Below the pieces are notes generated by a model. The model was not told where the DNA came from and made no database searches. It saw only the letters and a program-made list of their open reading frames with translations. The position numbers and the translations under genes are program-made. A stretch of 64,000 nucleotides of DNA from Diplolepis rosae (lineage: Eukaryota; Arthropoda; Insecta; Hymenoptera; Diplolepididae), in the NCBI GenBank assembly GCA_030998225.1, contig JAPYXD010000752.1:15144501-15208500 (forward strand), in the 5' to 3' direction. Within the stretch, counting starts at the first letter, position 1. Every line of letters begins with the position of its first letter. This document shows positions 12,101 to 19,948 of the stretch, piece after piece.

Positions 12101-13227
12101 GAGGAGTTCCCTCTCGCGCTTGTTGCAGAGACCACTCCTATGCTCGAACTTCTCGTTGGAGAGAATCTCGAATGTATTGAACAGTACAGGGCGCATTCTC
12201 AAACTGCGTATCACTCTCTACACTCACCTACAGTAATCATTCATATTCTTCTGATCTCCATTTTTCTCCGTGTTATATTAACAGGTTCATAGCCTATGTA
12301 GGAAAACATGTTTTAGGATATATTCAACAACAGATAGAATGATAATAGCAAACACCTTTAGTGATGTATGTCATTTTAAGGGTGCCTAGAAGTTGATAAA
12401 ATAACGTCAGAAAAAGTAATAAACAATAACTTGTTTCATAATTTGGAAGACATATAAATAGTACATATTATGTAAACTTACAGTATAATAAAATTGAAGA
12501 CATTAAATTCATAAAATCATTTAATTTTTAAATTGAGAAATTGACGCTTCTTTCAGAAAAATAATTAAAGAACGAGAAAAAATCTGCCTCGGGCGAGATT
12601 CGAACCGGGGTCCTCATTTTACACCAGTGGTACGCTAATCGATTAAGCTGCCGAGGTCTCGGCAGATTCTTCCTCGTTCTTCGTAGTTAGTCACTTACAA
12701 GCTTATACCTTCCGTATTCGTGGTTGTAAGTCCTAGCGTTAGATAGAGACACTATATTTTAAACACGGTACTAACCCACATATATATTATGAATTATTAT
12801 TTTTTAAAGATTTTATCCAACGCATTTAACGACTGGATTTGGTATTCAAATTGAGAAATTCACGGTTCTTCCAGACAAATAATTAAAAAACGAGAGAAAA
12901 TCTGTCTCAGCCTGGATTTGAAACCAGACGTTACAATGCGTTGAATAAAATTTTCAACAAATGATAAATCATATAATATCTACTTTAAATGATGAAGATA
13001 CACCCCACGTATAGTCAGCGTTCCACAAAATAACAATTTATTCAATTTCAGTGGGATCTGTCGATTGCAAGATGTCTCGATGGTCCTCTTGGTCACGCTG
13101 CACTGGCACTTGTGGAGACTCTTTTCAATATAGGACGAGAACATTCAAAGTGAAGCCACGTAAAAATGGAAAACTGTGTCCGCCACTTGCTGAGTTTCGA
13201 GAATGTTCAATGCAGAATTGCCCTTAA
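1..13227 (+). CDS. F-spondin (fat-spondin-like) gene, 3' part, seven exons
   Basis: Secreted extracellular-matrix protein of the F-spondin family; only the C-terminal 346 residues are in the window. Joined exons are 1-152, 4625-4847, 4956-5126, 5946-6115, 11265-11343, 11429-11500 and 13052-13227; all intron phases agree and the sum from position 3 is divisible by three. Domain order seen: acidic linker, TSP1 (WSMWTPCSSSCG), Kunitz (six Cys), TSP1 (WSEWTDC, completed two exons later), a basic spacer, final TSP1 (WSSWSRCTGTCG), then NCP and stop. Known family: F-spondins have Reeler and Spondin-N domains first, then TSP1 repeats, and arthropod forms carry a Kunitz domain; the N-terminal domains must lie upstream of position 1. 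The introns hold four mariners and a foldback element. Alternative: papilin-like TSP1/Kunitz protein, but one Kunitz among few TSP1 repeats suits spondin better. Confidence 0.8.
153..1069 (+). other. spondin intron, no recognised feature
   Basis: AT-rich intronic DNA between exon A and the mariner relic. No open frame, RNA gene or repeat recognised. Confidence 0.5.
1130..1730 (-). pseudogene. mariner transposase, C-terminal part, decayed
   Basis: Minus-strand translation shows VDETWIHYY around the first catalytic Asp, DDNAPCHTSH around the second and YSLDLGPSDYYL at the third, D34D spacing. Several stops and frameshifts break it. The N-terminal part continues at 2091-2360 after the insert. 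Confidence 0.8.
1731..2090. other. GC-richer insert of unknown nature inside mariner relic 1
   Basis: About 360 bp that the sister mariner at 18710 lacks; it replaces roughly 180 bp of transposase. It begins with the small palindrome GGGCGGTTATGACCCGCCC and contains no recognised protein. The ends approximate TG...CA but no target duplication is visible, so an LTR is not shown. Confidence 0.45.
2091..2360 (-). pseudogene. mariner transposase, N-terminal helix-turn-helix part
   Basis: Starts MGKNEFCVLFEHYFLLGKTF and reads through YEMVQKWFTEF and PEMINKIRDIVLNDPKVKV, typical of the paired DNA-binding N-terminus of mariner transposase. It runs into the insert at 2090. Confidence 0.8.
2487..2712 (-). 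repeat. tRNA-derived SINE-like repeat, copy 1
   Basis: Inserted in mariner relic 1. The minus strand at 2519-2590 folds like a tRNA: CTCCG/CGGAG acceptor pairing, GCTCAGATGATAGAGC D-arm, anticodon loop CCGGCAA, and B-box-like GGGCTCGATACCC. A T-rich tail with GAAGCG and CACAGAAA follows. C instead of U at position 33 and loop decay argue against a working tRNA. A second copy lies at 22984-23080. Confidence 0.6.
2767..4093 (+). other. spondin intron, no recognised feature
   Basis: AT-rich intron sequence between mariner relic 1 and a hairpin repeat; no open frame or repeat recognised. Confidence 0.45.
4094..4490. repeat. palindromic MITE-like repeat in intron
   Basis: Left arm (CCGAGTGAATCAAAGCTAT, then TTCCGAAATCTG) is inverted in the right arm (CAGATTCCGGAATAGC, then GGATTGAATTCC). 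Many TTCGAAT-like words. No target duplication established, ends approximate. Confidence 0.45.
4625..4847 (+). CDS. spondin exon B (TSP1 repeat)
   Basis: Acceptor AG at 4623-4624; opens with Lys-Cys-Pro and reads FSNWSMWTPCSSSCGLG, the W-x-x-W and C-S-x-x-C-G signature of TSP1, then R-S-R and further cysteines ending at IPSCNFTKVEAL. An acidic EDQDEDEG loop sits in the second half of the repeat. Donor G|GTAAAA at 4848, phase 1. Confidence 0.85.
4956..5126 (+). CDS. spondin exon C (Kunitz domain)
   Basis: Acceptor TTTTAG ends at 4955; the split codon gives Asp. The exon encodes a whole Kunitz/BPTI fold: Cys at DICSEP, GSC, GTCKPF, SGCEGN and EDCRAVC, with the YYD, FTFSGC and N-N-F signatures. 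The residue after the second Cys (the P1 site) is Asn (GSCNAHMIR), not Lys or Arg, so classical trypsin inhibition is unlikely. Donor A|GTAAGT at 5127, phase 1. Confidence 0.9.
5127..5945 (+). other. spondin intron after the Kunitz exon
   Basis: AT-rich intron of 819 bp, nothing recognised. Confidence 0.5.
5946..6115 (+). CDS. spondin exon D (linker plus first half of TSP1)
   Basis: Acceptor TTTTGTAG ends at 5945. Encodes a polar Ser/Thr/Glu/Gln linker, then VDCEVTNWSEWTDCNNC and YSVREIT, which is the first half of a TSP1 repeat. Donor ACG|GTAATA at 6116, phase 0. A mariner (6174) begins 58 bp into the following intron. Confidence 0.85.
6174..7468 (-). mobile_element. mariner 2A, complete 1295 bp copy
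   Basis: Matching inverted ends CTAGGTTGTTCAAAAAGTTT and AAACTTTTTGAACAAGCTAG, TA on both sides (6172-6173, 7469-7470), single full-length transposase frame on the minus strand. Length suits a complete mariner. A sister copy lies at 15894-17186. It sits in the spondin intron, antisense to the gene. Confidence 0.95.
6240..7289 (-). CDS. mariner transposase, intact (349 aa)
   Basis: DNA transposase that binds the element's inverted ends and moves it by cut and paste into TA sites, acting in the nucleus. The frame runs 30 codons further upstream, but the Met of MEKTEYRAVIKFFVLEG (7287-7289) gives 349 aa, close to the usual ~345 aa. The first ~115 residues are paired helix-turn-helix domains (PTVHRWVLEF; RRLTERDLAEALDISLGS), followed by WVPHSLT. 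Catalytic D34D triad: MDETWVFHH, FHQDNAPAHTA, and YSPDLAPSDFW. No stop or frameshift, so it could be functional; expression cannot be judged from sequence. Confidence 0.93.
   Translation of the reverse strand: MEKTEYRAVIKFFVLEGLSATEIYTKMVKVLKEAAPSFPTVHRWVLEFRRGRKSVEDDPRSGRPKSASTPAFIAKVQDMVLEDRRLTERDLAEALDISLGSVSYILREVLGFRKLYAQWVPHSLTMEQKHVRMRLSEQHLEHFRKDKKDFLRRFIIMDETWVFHHDPESKQEAKEWCEPGTSAPKRVRVQKSAKKVLASVFWDAKGILLVDYLQTGKTINSEYYCNLLDQLDAKIREKRPGLQKKKILFHQDNAPAHTAQKTITKITELKYELLQHPPYSPDLAPSDFWLFPHLKKFLRGKHFSSNEEVIAVVEEYFAGLAESHFHDGINKLEDRWTKCIDLMGDYTEQ
7471..8901. mobile_element. Tc1-type foldback element, non-autonomous, 1431 bp
   Basis: Begins CACTACCGGTCAAAATTGTG and ends with its inverse CACAATTTTGACCGGTAGTG, flanked by TA (7469-7470 and 8902-8903). 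The arms are about 515 bp each (7471-7985 and 8388-8901) with high similarity, around an AT-rich 400 bp centre. No transposase. CACTACCGGTCAAAA-type ends are typical of Tc1-like elements. It shares its left TA with the right end of mariner 2A. Confidence 0.9.
9078..10115 (+). mobile_element. mariner 3, internally deleted copy (1038 bp)
   Basis: Ends GGTGCGCAACTAAGTTCC and GGAATTTAGTTGTGCACC, TA on both sides (9076-9077, 10116-10117). Shorter than a full mariner because of two internal deletions in the transposase. Confidence 0.92.
9246..10042 (+). pseudogene. mariner 3 transposase, deleted and frameshifted
   Basis: Starts MSDFVPNNHDLR then hits TAA (9282-9284) and continues FFFHSRKTADEAHREIQKVY and GETTYRDWFRRF. 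After 9488 a deletion joins the helix-turn-helix region to the catalytic core (FLHRIVTGDEE) in another frame. From 9551 the frame holds LQHDNARLHAAK (second Asp) but the third-Asp region is deleted after YFPD, then FRSYEDIEKWL, LPERWAKVL and DGQYFE stop. Not functional. Confidence 0.88.
10219..11133 (-). mobile_element. mariner 4 relic, internally deleted
   Basis: Imperfect inverted ends CGAGGGTCGTTTAACAAGTC and GACTGATTGAACGACCTTCA next to TA (10217-10218, 11134-11135). Minus-strand transposase pieces lie between 10320 and 10960. It ends 131 bp before spondin exon E. Confidence 0.82.
10320..10950 (-). pseudogene. mariner 4 transposase fragments
   Basis: Best piece is MREILDATGISQGTVFSILH (10807 downwards), then WVLRLLSEGNK and TLDEAWIHHYIPETK at the first catalytic Asp. 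Later pieces resemble KTVKSVGKVMATVFWDARGI. The C-terminal third with the second and third Asp is absent. Confidence 0.75.
11265..11343 (+). CDS. spondin exon E (second half of TSP1)
   Basis: Acceptor TTTAAATAG ends at 11264; 79 nt reading IEQQNGGKKCPKKLRRRKKC then RKSPVC. N-G-G-x-x-C-P plus two later Cys is the standard closing half of TSP1, so this completes exon D in phase 0. Donor T|GTGAGT at 11344, phase 1. Too short for ORF-length gene finding; supported by domain logic and phase. Confidence 0.75.
11429..11500 (+). CDS. spondin exon F (short basic spacer, 72 nt)
   Basis: Acceptor ACTTCAACAG ends at 11428, donor A|GTAAGA at 11501. Phase 1 on both sides, 72 nt, so it can be skipped without a frameshift. 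Encodes LVSDNSIRRRSRDRNSVADY then NDK, with Arg-rich RRRSRDR holding a minimal R-x-x-R motif. Both inclusion and skipping join correctly to the last exon. Confidence 0.6.
11501..12530 (+). other. last spondin intron, left part
   Basis: Intronic DNA with no recognised repeat. A 98-codon frame at 11614-11910 shows no domain and is not called. A GC-richer patch at 12040-12220 (GCGCGCATC, CTCGCGCTTG) has no assignable function. Confidence 0.4.
12568..12683 (-). repeat. tRNA-like core inside an inverted repeat
   Basis: Minus strand at 12587-12656 has an acceptor-like pairing CCTCGGC / GCCCGAGG, an A-box-like AGCTTAATCGATTAGCG and a B-box GGTTCGAATC. The anticodon stem does not pair well, so it is tRNA-derived rather than a working tRNA. 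Directly outside are inverted words GAACGAGAAAAAATCTGCC (12572) and GGCAGATTCTTCCTCGTTC. A degenerate partial copy lies at 12848-12945. Confidence 0.5.
12848..12945 (-). repeat. partial second copy of the tRNA-like repeat
   Basis: AAATTGAGAAATTCACGG through AACGAGAGAAAATCTGTCTC repeats the sequence at 12532-12590, then a decayed B-box region (GGATTTGAAACCAG). About 316 bp downstream of copy 1, same orientation. Confidence 0.55.
13052..13227 (+). CDS. spondin last exon G (C-terminal TSP1 and stop)
   Basis: Acceptor TTCAATTTCAG ends at 13051. Reads GSVDCKMSRWSSWSRCTGTC, GDSFQYRTRTF, NGKLCPPLAEFRECSMQNCP and TAA at 13225-13227. A complete TSP1 repeat: two W-x-x-W tryptophans and six cysteines. 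Confidence 0.85.
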
Positions 13228-13877
13228 CATTTTTCAAAAATTATGATATTTTTTTAGTTTCACATTTAAAATCGTAAATGAGAAAATGCTTAAAGTGCTG
13301 AAGATTCTTTTATTCTTGAAAGAGGAATTCATTGCATTAAAAACCATTTTTGATCTAGAAAATTTCAAGGTTTCTAAATTGACAATAGTGTTTGATATTT
13401 ATTGTTTTCGTAGGTAAAATATATATAAACACTACAACAAGACATTACAATTTTAATGAAAATATGGCGCACTGTATTGTTAGTAGGTTGCAATATTTTT
13501 CAAAGATTTTGTACTTTAAATGTTTTTGAAGATCAAACTTACATAGATACCATTTTTTACACGGAAAATATGTATAACTTGACTAGCATTATTTATCACT
13601 TATTTTGTAACATGTGTTGTAGAAAATGAACAAGCGATATTGTCATTATTTTTAGAATTTGGAGTTACAGCATGATTATGTTTTAGGTATCATTATTAAT
13701 GAATCACATCGACAAATCTTCAAAACAAATAAATAAAATAGCTGAATTCAAAATTGAAGTCTGATTATAGCGCTAATAAAACAGGAATAATTTTTACAAA
13801 GATTTGTAATTTATAATTTATTTCTCTGTTTATATTACCTTTAGTACCTTTATTTATTTTTATCTTTGATAACCTTA
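13228..13877 (+). other. spondin 3' UTR and downstream flank
   Basis: AT-rich sequence after the stop codon. AATAAA words occur near 13726-13737 and could be the polyadenylation signal, which would give a 3' UTR of about 500 nt. No other feature seen. Confidence 0.4.
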
Positions 13878-14422
13878 TCAGGTGTACAAGTAAGTTTCCG
13901 CTGTTTGACAAAAGTTGGCGCCACCAGTAAGTTTTGGTTGAAATTGACAGATGTGAAACGTCACGTTCATAAGGTTGGACATCTATCAACAACATAACGT
14001 TAAAATATTAGTGAATTTTTATCAGTATAATATATTCTTTTGTGTACGAAAATGTCGAGTTTTGAGCCGAATAAGCGTCATTTGCGGGAATTTTTTATTT
14101 GTTTCTTTAATTTGAAGAAATCTGCAGCTGAGGCGCATCGATTGCTTGTAGAACCATATGGTGACTGCCTTAAGTGAGAGAAGTTGTCGTGAGTGGTTTC
14201 AAAAATTTAAAAACGGTGAATTTAACATCGAAGACAAAGAACATAGCGGAAGGCTAAAAGTGTACGATGACGCGGAATTGGAAGCATTATTGGATCAAGA
14301 TTCGTGCCAAACGCAGGAAGAACTTGCACGTACATTAGGAGTGACTCAACAAGCAATTTCACATCGTTGTATTGAATGCCCAATTTTTGATAAAAACGGC
14401 GGAAAATTATTTGTATACCTGA
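13878..14422 (+). mobile_element. mariner 5, deletion derivative (545 bp)
   Basis: Ends TCAGGTGTACAAGTAAGTTT and AAAATTATTTGTATACCTGA, flanked by TA (13876-13877, 14423-14424). Only the first part of the transposase remains; the C-terminal two thirds are gone while both ends are kept, as in MITE formation. Confidence 0.88.
14052..14371 (+). pseudogene. mariner 5 transposase, N-terminal remnant
   Basis: MSSFEPNKRHLREFFICFFN then AAEAHRLLVEPYGD, a frameshift near 14160, and LSERSCREWFQKFKNGEFNI, DDAELEALLDQD, EELARTLGVTQQAISHR in the next frame. Helix-turn-helix domains only, no catalytic core. Confidence 0.85.
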
Positions 14423-14669
14423 TATTATCGTCACTTACCTTTATTGAAAAGAACTAGGCATAAAAATTAATAAATAATAAAGTGAATTGTTAACAGAACT
14501 TGTTTTTAAATTTATATGTTTGTTCAAAACATGCATTCAGGCTTATATACTTTTTCTGTACTTGTTACCAATGGAGAAAGTTAATATGACTTCTCGATTT
14601 AATATGATATTTTAACCCATGAAGTCTATGAATCCAGTATAAAGTAATCCATTTAAGAAATAAATATTA

Positions 14670-14943
14670 CACTCAACTACCACTTATTTTGCCGCTCAGT
14701 TATTTTTCCGCTTGGTTATTTTGCGCCGCGCGGCATACTTATTTTGCGTTTACGGAGGGTCGGATATCCCCTCCACAAACCATCGAAACGCAAACGATTT
14801 TCCAACTCTTTACAAATAATCAATAACAAAACACGAATCGTGAAAAAAATACGATGGTGTCAGAAGTAGTGGGAATAAGGGGAAACGCAAAATAAGTAAG
14901 TTGTTTTCGTTTCAGAGGGCGCAAAATAAGTGGAAGTTGAGTG
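14670..14943. mobile_element. 274 bp MITE with TTATTTTGCG repeats
   Basis: Ends CACTCAACTACCACTTATTT and AAATAAGTGGAAGTTGAGTG, TA on both sides (14668-14669, 14944-14945). The word TTATTTTGCG or its complement occurs at least five times, in mirrored orientation. Non-autonomous Tc1/mariner-type by its TA duplication. Confidence 0.85.
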
Positions 14944-14945
14944 TA

Positions 14946-15890
14946 CCTCATTCAAAATATACATTCAGTTTTTTCATTATTTCAATTTGGTTGCTTGTAT
15001 TAAAAAGTATTGATTAATTTTTTACGGCTAATATTGATGTGATTATTATTAAGTTCTTATTGATTCATTTTTTATCCTCAAATTTTCAATTCCGCTTAGC
15101 AGAATATGTTGACTTTTGAAATGAATCTATGGCAATTCAAACTTGCAATGCGAGACCTGGTGGTCGACAAGCGAACTAATCAATATGGCTACCGTTGGGC
15201 TTCGCGTAGCATTGTGTATACTATACTAAAGCCAGATGCTCACAGTGTAACATAGTAATTAATCAATTGTTTGACAAATAAATATATAGTTAACATAAAT
15301 AGTAAGTGACAAGTGCATAAATAAATATAAGCGTGAAAATGGAATTCTCACCGAAGCACAGGAAAGGAAAGGATTTTACTCGTAAAGGCAGTGCTTGTAT
15401 GTACTCGCATAACGTATTTAACGACAACAAAAGCATTTTCAGCAGTTACAGATAAACGTAATTTGAAGTCCTTTTCAGATCAACAGTAAATATGTGAACG
15501 CCGAAGCCCTACGGCAGCCATGATTGTTTTCATGCAGCAGCGCCCTTAAGCCCGCGGTGGACGTTTGTTTTGCCAATGCCTGACGGCGACAGTATTTTTG
15601 TAAATACTTTTAGTTCCACAGAGTAGACATATGATCAACATTTTTAATCCCTTTCGTTAGTATCATCTTCCGCACGCAAAATCACAATTTCGTTCCCCAT
15701 TTTCTTCTGAACCATTGGTATTTTTCATTCTAATTTTTGAAGTATGTACAGTAAACTGTATTTTTCAAAGATTCCAAAGATTTCCTGGTTAATTTTGAAA
15801 AACGTAATTTTGCGTGCGGAAAACGATACCTCTACGATACTTCCTTAAAGATACTGTCATTGATTAGTTGCTGAATTTGTGGGCCAAAAA
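14946..15890. other. intergenic, with an inverted ATGGC-containing pair
   Basis: At about 15183-15212 the sequence AATATGGCTACCGTTGGGCT is mirrored at about 15500-15532 (complement of AATCATGGCTGCCGTAGGGC). Between them a short frame begins MEFSPKHRKGKDFTRKGSA (15340) before a GTATGT donor-like site. A weaker inverted pair with CGCACGCAAAAT lies at 15670 and 15810. No gene is called. Confidence 0.35.
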
Positions 15891-15893
15891 ATA

Positions 15894-17186
15894 CTAGGTT
15901 GTTCAAAAAGTTTTGAAAGCGACATCTATAGAGCAGTAGAAGAACCAAAATTTCTACGCCATTTTAAGATTTCATCTTTCATATGAACATACCCAAAGTG
16001 TCATTCCACTCTGTCAATTCATTGTTTGTTTACAAGCCATTTGAAGTTGACGTGTCAGTGTATTTTTGTACAATGGAAAAACCCGAATATCGTGCAGTGA
16101 TAAAATTCTTTGTTTTGGAAGGTTTATCAGCAACGGAAATTCATACAAAAATGGTGAAAGTGTTAAAGGAAGCTGCTCCTTAATTTCCAACTGTGCATCG
16201 ATGGGTTTTAGAGTTTAGATGTGGTCGAAAAAGCGTTGAAGACGATCCACGCTCAGGACGTCCAAAAAGTGCATCAACACCAGCATTCATAGCAAAAGTA
16301 CAGGATATGGTTTTGGAAGATCGTCGATTGACCGAGAGAGATTGGGCAGAGGCCCTAGACATCTCATTAGGCAGTGTGAGTCATATTTTACGTGAAGTTT
16401 TGGGTTTCAGAAAGCTCTGTGCACATTGGGTGCCGCATTCGCTCACAATGGAACAAAAACACGTTCGAATGCGACTTTCTGAGCAACATTTGGAGCGTTT
16501 TCGAAAGGATAAAAAGGATTTTTTGCGTCGATTCATCACTATGGATGAGACTTGGGTCTTCCATCATGATCCTGAATCAAAACAAGAGGCTAAGGAGTGG
16601 TGTGAACCAGGCACTTCGGCACCGAAGCGAGTTCGTGTCCAGAAATCGGCGAAGAAGGTGTTAGCATCAGTTTTTTGGGATATAAAAGGGATTTTGTTGG
16701 TGGATTATCTCCAAACTGGCAAAACAATAAATTCTGAATATTATTGTAACCTTTTGGATCAATTGGATGCAAAAATTCGTGAAAAAAGACCCGGTTTGCA
16801 GAAGAAAAAAATCCTTTTTCATCAAGACAATGCACCCGCTCTCACAGCTCAAAAAACCATCACTAAAATAACCGAATTAAAGTACGAATTGTTGCAGCAT
16901 CCACCTTATTCGCCTGATTTAGCTCCCTCTGACTTCTGGCTGTTCCCACACCTCAAGAAATTCCTTCGTGGGAAGCATTTTTCATCAAACGAAGAGGTTA
17001 TAGCCGTCGTAGAGGAGTATTTTGCAGGCCTTGCAGAAAGTCACTTCCATGATGGGATAAACAAGTTGGAAGACCGTTGGACCAAATGTATTGATCTTAT
17101 GGGAGATTATACTGAGCAATAAAAGTGATTTCACCAAAAAAAAACGTATTTTCATTTCCGCTTTCAAAACTTTTTGAACAACCTAG
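15894..17186 (+). mobile_element. mariner 2B, near-complete copy (1293 bp)
   Basis: Same ends as mariner 2A (CTAGGTTGTTCAAAAAGTTT; AAACTTTTTGAACAACCTAG), TA at 15892-15893 and 17187-17188. Nearly identical to 2A but in the opposite orientation, 8.4 kb away. Confidence 0.95.
16073..17122 (+). pseudogene. mariner 2B transposase with one stop codon
   Basis: Frame starts MEKPEYRAVIKFFVLEG and is open to TAA at 17120-17122 apart from one TAA at 16181-16183, where copy 2A has TCA. About a dozen amino-acid differences from 2A, including DNAPALTA for DNAPAHTA beside the second catalytic Asp. Catalytic Asp residues themselves are kept (MDETWVFHH, HQDNAP, LAPSDFW). Confidence 0.92.
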
Positions 17187-17189
17187 TAC

Positions 17190-17470
17190 CTTCCTTTATT
17201 TTCGTAGGGCTTTAATTGTCTAATGTGTTCTTTCTCAGCGTACCGACATTTCTAATCAAGCAAGCGGAAGACCACAGGTGAGAGACATTTGACGATTTTA
17301 AATCTCATGGAAAACTTGCACAATTTCGCCGTCATGTCATGTTCACTTTTTAAGGACTAATTCACCTTCCTTAAAACATCTATCGCGCCTATGTTCATCA
17401 TAACATTTAGCCTGAGTCTGATAAGCGCGAGCTTAATGCTTTATGAACCACGGTATTGTAGGGTAACCGA
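17190..17470. other. intergenic; possible 39 nt exon
   Basis: TGTTCTTTCTCAG precedes and CAG|GTGAGAG follows a 39 nt segment (17239-17277) open in frame 0 (RTDISNQASGRPQ). Good splice signals but no partner exon found, so not called as a gene. Confidence 0.25.
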
Positions 17471-17499
17471 AACTTGAGCAAATGCAAATCCCAATCTCT

Positions 17500-17805
17500 A
17501 TGGTCATCTTTGACCATTTTCTGACCATTCTCTGAACTTGCATTATTATGACTAAGAACGGTAAAAACACATTTAAAGCATTGCAAATATGATTCTGCGA
17601 TCAAATTTGAATTAGCAGGTGTCGGAATAAATACAATAATTTTATTTTTTAGCAATAGAATTGGTTGGAGTGAGAAACAACTGCTTTTATTTTAATTCTA
17701 TCAATGGCCAATCCTGACGGTGCAGACATTCCGACACATTCCGACAATTGTGAACCACTGCACTGCCTTCAATGATAGGTATACGATGTTTTTCTAGTTT
17801 TCACA
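17500..17805. repeat. partial copy of the CCCTAGCGG MITE family
   Basis: Shares TTGCATTATTATGACTAAGAACGG, GGAATAAATACAATAATTTT and GAACCACTGCACTGCCTTC (shown in parts) with the complete copies at 19949-20486 and 58783-59369. Lacks the right arm and the terminal CCCTAGCGG. Confidence 0.75.
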
Positions 17806-18707
17806 GTTAATATTTTCGTTTGAATAAATGGAATATATATGTTCTACTAACTGTTATAAAGCCTACGAGATTTTGAAATTCACTATAGACGGAAAAAACT
17901 TTGGTAGAAATGCTGCACTAACTCTAGTGCTCCTGCGTCACTACACTGGAGGGCGACTTCAGCACTCTTTATATAATAGGTTAGCAGGTTTACTTTTTTG
18001 TGGACCAACTGCTGTCCCACAATTGGAGGGAGATGGAGGAAATGCTGTTGCTCTGAATATATAATACTGCGGCGACTCATTTAAACTGAGATTTGACTGT
18101 ATTTTTCAATGGATAATTCTATTGTTTTGATATTTCTGAAATCCTTGTTAATTATCATATATCTTTTGAAGAATTTGTTTAATTTCTTGAAATGATATGA
18201 AATTATTTGAGATCTCAACATTGAGGTTAGGTTATTTGTAAACAGATCGTAATGCTCCAAAAAGTACTTCCATATATGTATATAGAAAACTCCATTTCAA
18301 TGGGCTATACTATACTATACTATACTCCCTACGGGAAGAGAGCGCTGTGTTCTTTCGACGTAAGTCAATTGCTCCCCAAAAAAGGAGATATTACTCACCC
18401 ACGGAGGGAACAAAGCATACCCAAATATATAGTCGCAAAACTCTTTTCCGGTGAACAGAACAGCTCTACCGCTAGGGGCAGCATCTGTACCAAACTTTTT
18501 TCCATGTATTAAAGTTTTCTAACGCGTGCAAAACAAATGAAAGAAAAAGGGGGTTTGGCGCTAAAACGAGTGGAGAGGTTTCAGTGGAAACATGAACACA
18601 AATATTTATAAAATAATACCTTATTTATGTTCATGTATTTAAATTACAAAATGATACATTATTTGTAATCGCACGCTTGAATTAAAAATTCCATAATTGC
18701 TTTTGGA
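17806..18707. other. intergenic, no recognised gene
   Basis: A 78-codon frame at 17828-18064 has no recognisable domain. Around 18310 TATAC is repeated in tandem; CCCTACGGGAAGAGAGCGCT (18327) is loosely mirrored near 18460-18481, perhaps a decayed MITE. Nothing firm. Confidence 0.35.
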
Positions 18708-18855
18708 TACTAGGGTATTTGATATTGACGTCATGAAATGAACAAGAATTAATTTTTTTGGCAAAAATCGGCTTCATATCCCAATGTACTCTTCTTTTAG
18801 TTCGATACAACAAGTTCAACGATCTTTCAACTTTTCTATGCCTTCCAAATAATAC

Positions 18856-19194
18856 TGCGACCGAAGGCTGCTCACTGAGGGACGGAAGGGATGTCGAGAA
18901 AGGAGAACACAATAAAACGCGCAAATAGCATTTGCAATATTTATTCCTAACTTACAAAATTCCACGAGCGCAGCACACTAGATCCAAGGGGTAGAAGCGA
19001 CGACACCTGCAACGAATTCTCACTTTACGTATCTCGCCGACGAACCGTAAGAGTTGACTTATCCGCGCGGTAGCCGGTATGAGAAGACAGGAACCGGCGA
19101 CGGCACGCGACCGCAAGGCATGCTGGACCGCGTTCCCCCAAACTTCCGCCACCAGGGCTGTGCTCCTACGGGGTACCACTGTAACTTCGTTACA
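18856..19194 (-). mobile_element. solo LTR (339 bp) inside mariner relic 6
   Basis: Starts TGCGACCG and ends GTTACA on the plus strand (TG...CA), with 4 bp direct repeats ATAC at 18852-18855 and 19195-19198. Much more GC-rich than its surroundings. On the minus strand it opens TGTAACGAAGTTACAGTGG and has GGAATAAATATTG as a likely polyadenylation signal, so minus is the probable sense. A 4 bp duplication suits a gypsy-type retrotransposon. Confidence 0.8.
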
Positions 19195-19948
19195 ATACGA
19201 TTTGTCAAATCCTCCAAAATACCCTTCTGTTTCCCATTCAACTTCTTCGTTCGACTCAAAACGCCTACCATACAGATATTGCTTGAAGTTTTCGAACAGA
19301 TAATAGTCGCTGGGAGTCAGGTCTGGAGAATACGGTGGATGCGGAAGCGATTCGAAACCTAATTCATGTTTTTTGCCTGGACAATGTGCGATGTGTGAGA
19401 TGATGCATTGTCATCATGAAAAGGATTTTTTTCTTCTCCAAAGTCGCTGTTTATTCCTGATTTCGTCAACCAATCGATCCAATAACGCAGCATAATATGC
19501 TCCAGTAATCGTCCTTCTTTTCTCAAGGTAATCGATGGAGATTACTCCATGTGCATCCAAAAAACATCAGCCATAACTTTGCCAGCTGATTGTTGCGTTT
19601 TCCAGGTTTATCTCACTGTTTTGACCCATCACGTAATTCCGGAGTATAATAGTGAATCCATGTTTGATCCATCGTCACAAATAGACGCAAAAACTCTTTC
19701 GGATTGCTGTTAAAATGGGCCAAATTTTTCTCCGAAATGATCACACGAACGCGGTTTTGGTTGATTGTGACCAATCGCGGTACCAATCTTGCACAGAGCT
19801 TTCTCATACATAAATGTGTATGCCAAATATTGACCAGACGCTCAGTTGAGATGGATACGATCTCAGATATCTCACGCACTTTCACTTTCGGGTCATTCAG
19901 AACAATATTATGGATTTTATTGATCATTTCTGGTGTAGCAATCTCATT
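19195..19948 (-). pseudogene. mariner relic 6 transposase, main fragment
   Basis: Best frame (19927 down to 19613) reads MINKIHNIVLNDPKVKVREI, MRKLCARLVPRLVTINQN and FVTMDQTWIHYYTPEL, i.e. second helix-turn-helix and first catalytic region (DQT in place of the usual DET). Catalytic parts further on are frameshifted. N-terminal codons continue at 20487-20594 and 21538-21625. Confidence 0.82.

Noticed and set aside
12587..12656. Functional tRNA gene
   Set aside because: The anticodon stem does not pair and a partial copy lies nearby; better explained as a tRNA-derived repeat.
17828..18064. 78-codon frame as a gene
   Set aside because: No domain or splice context; opposite strand is equally open.
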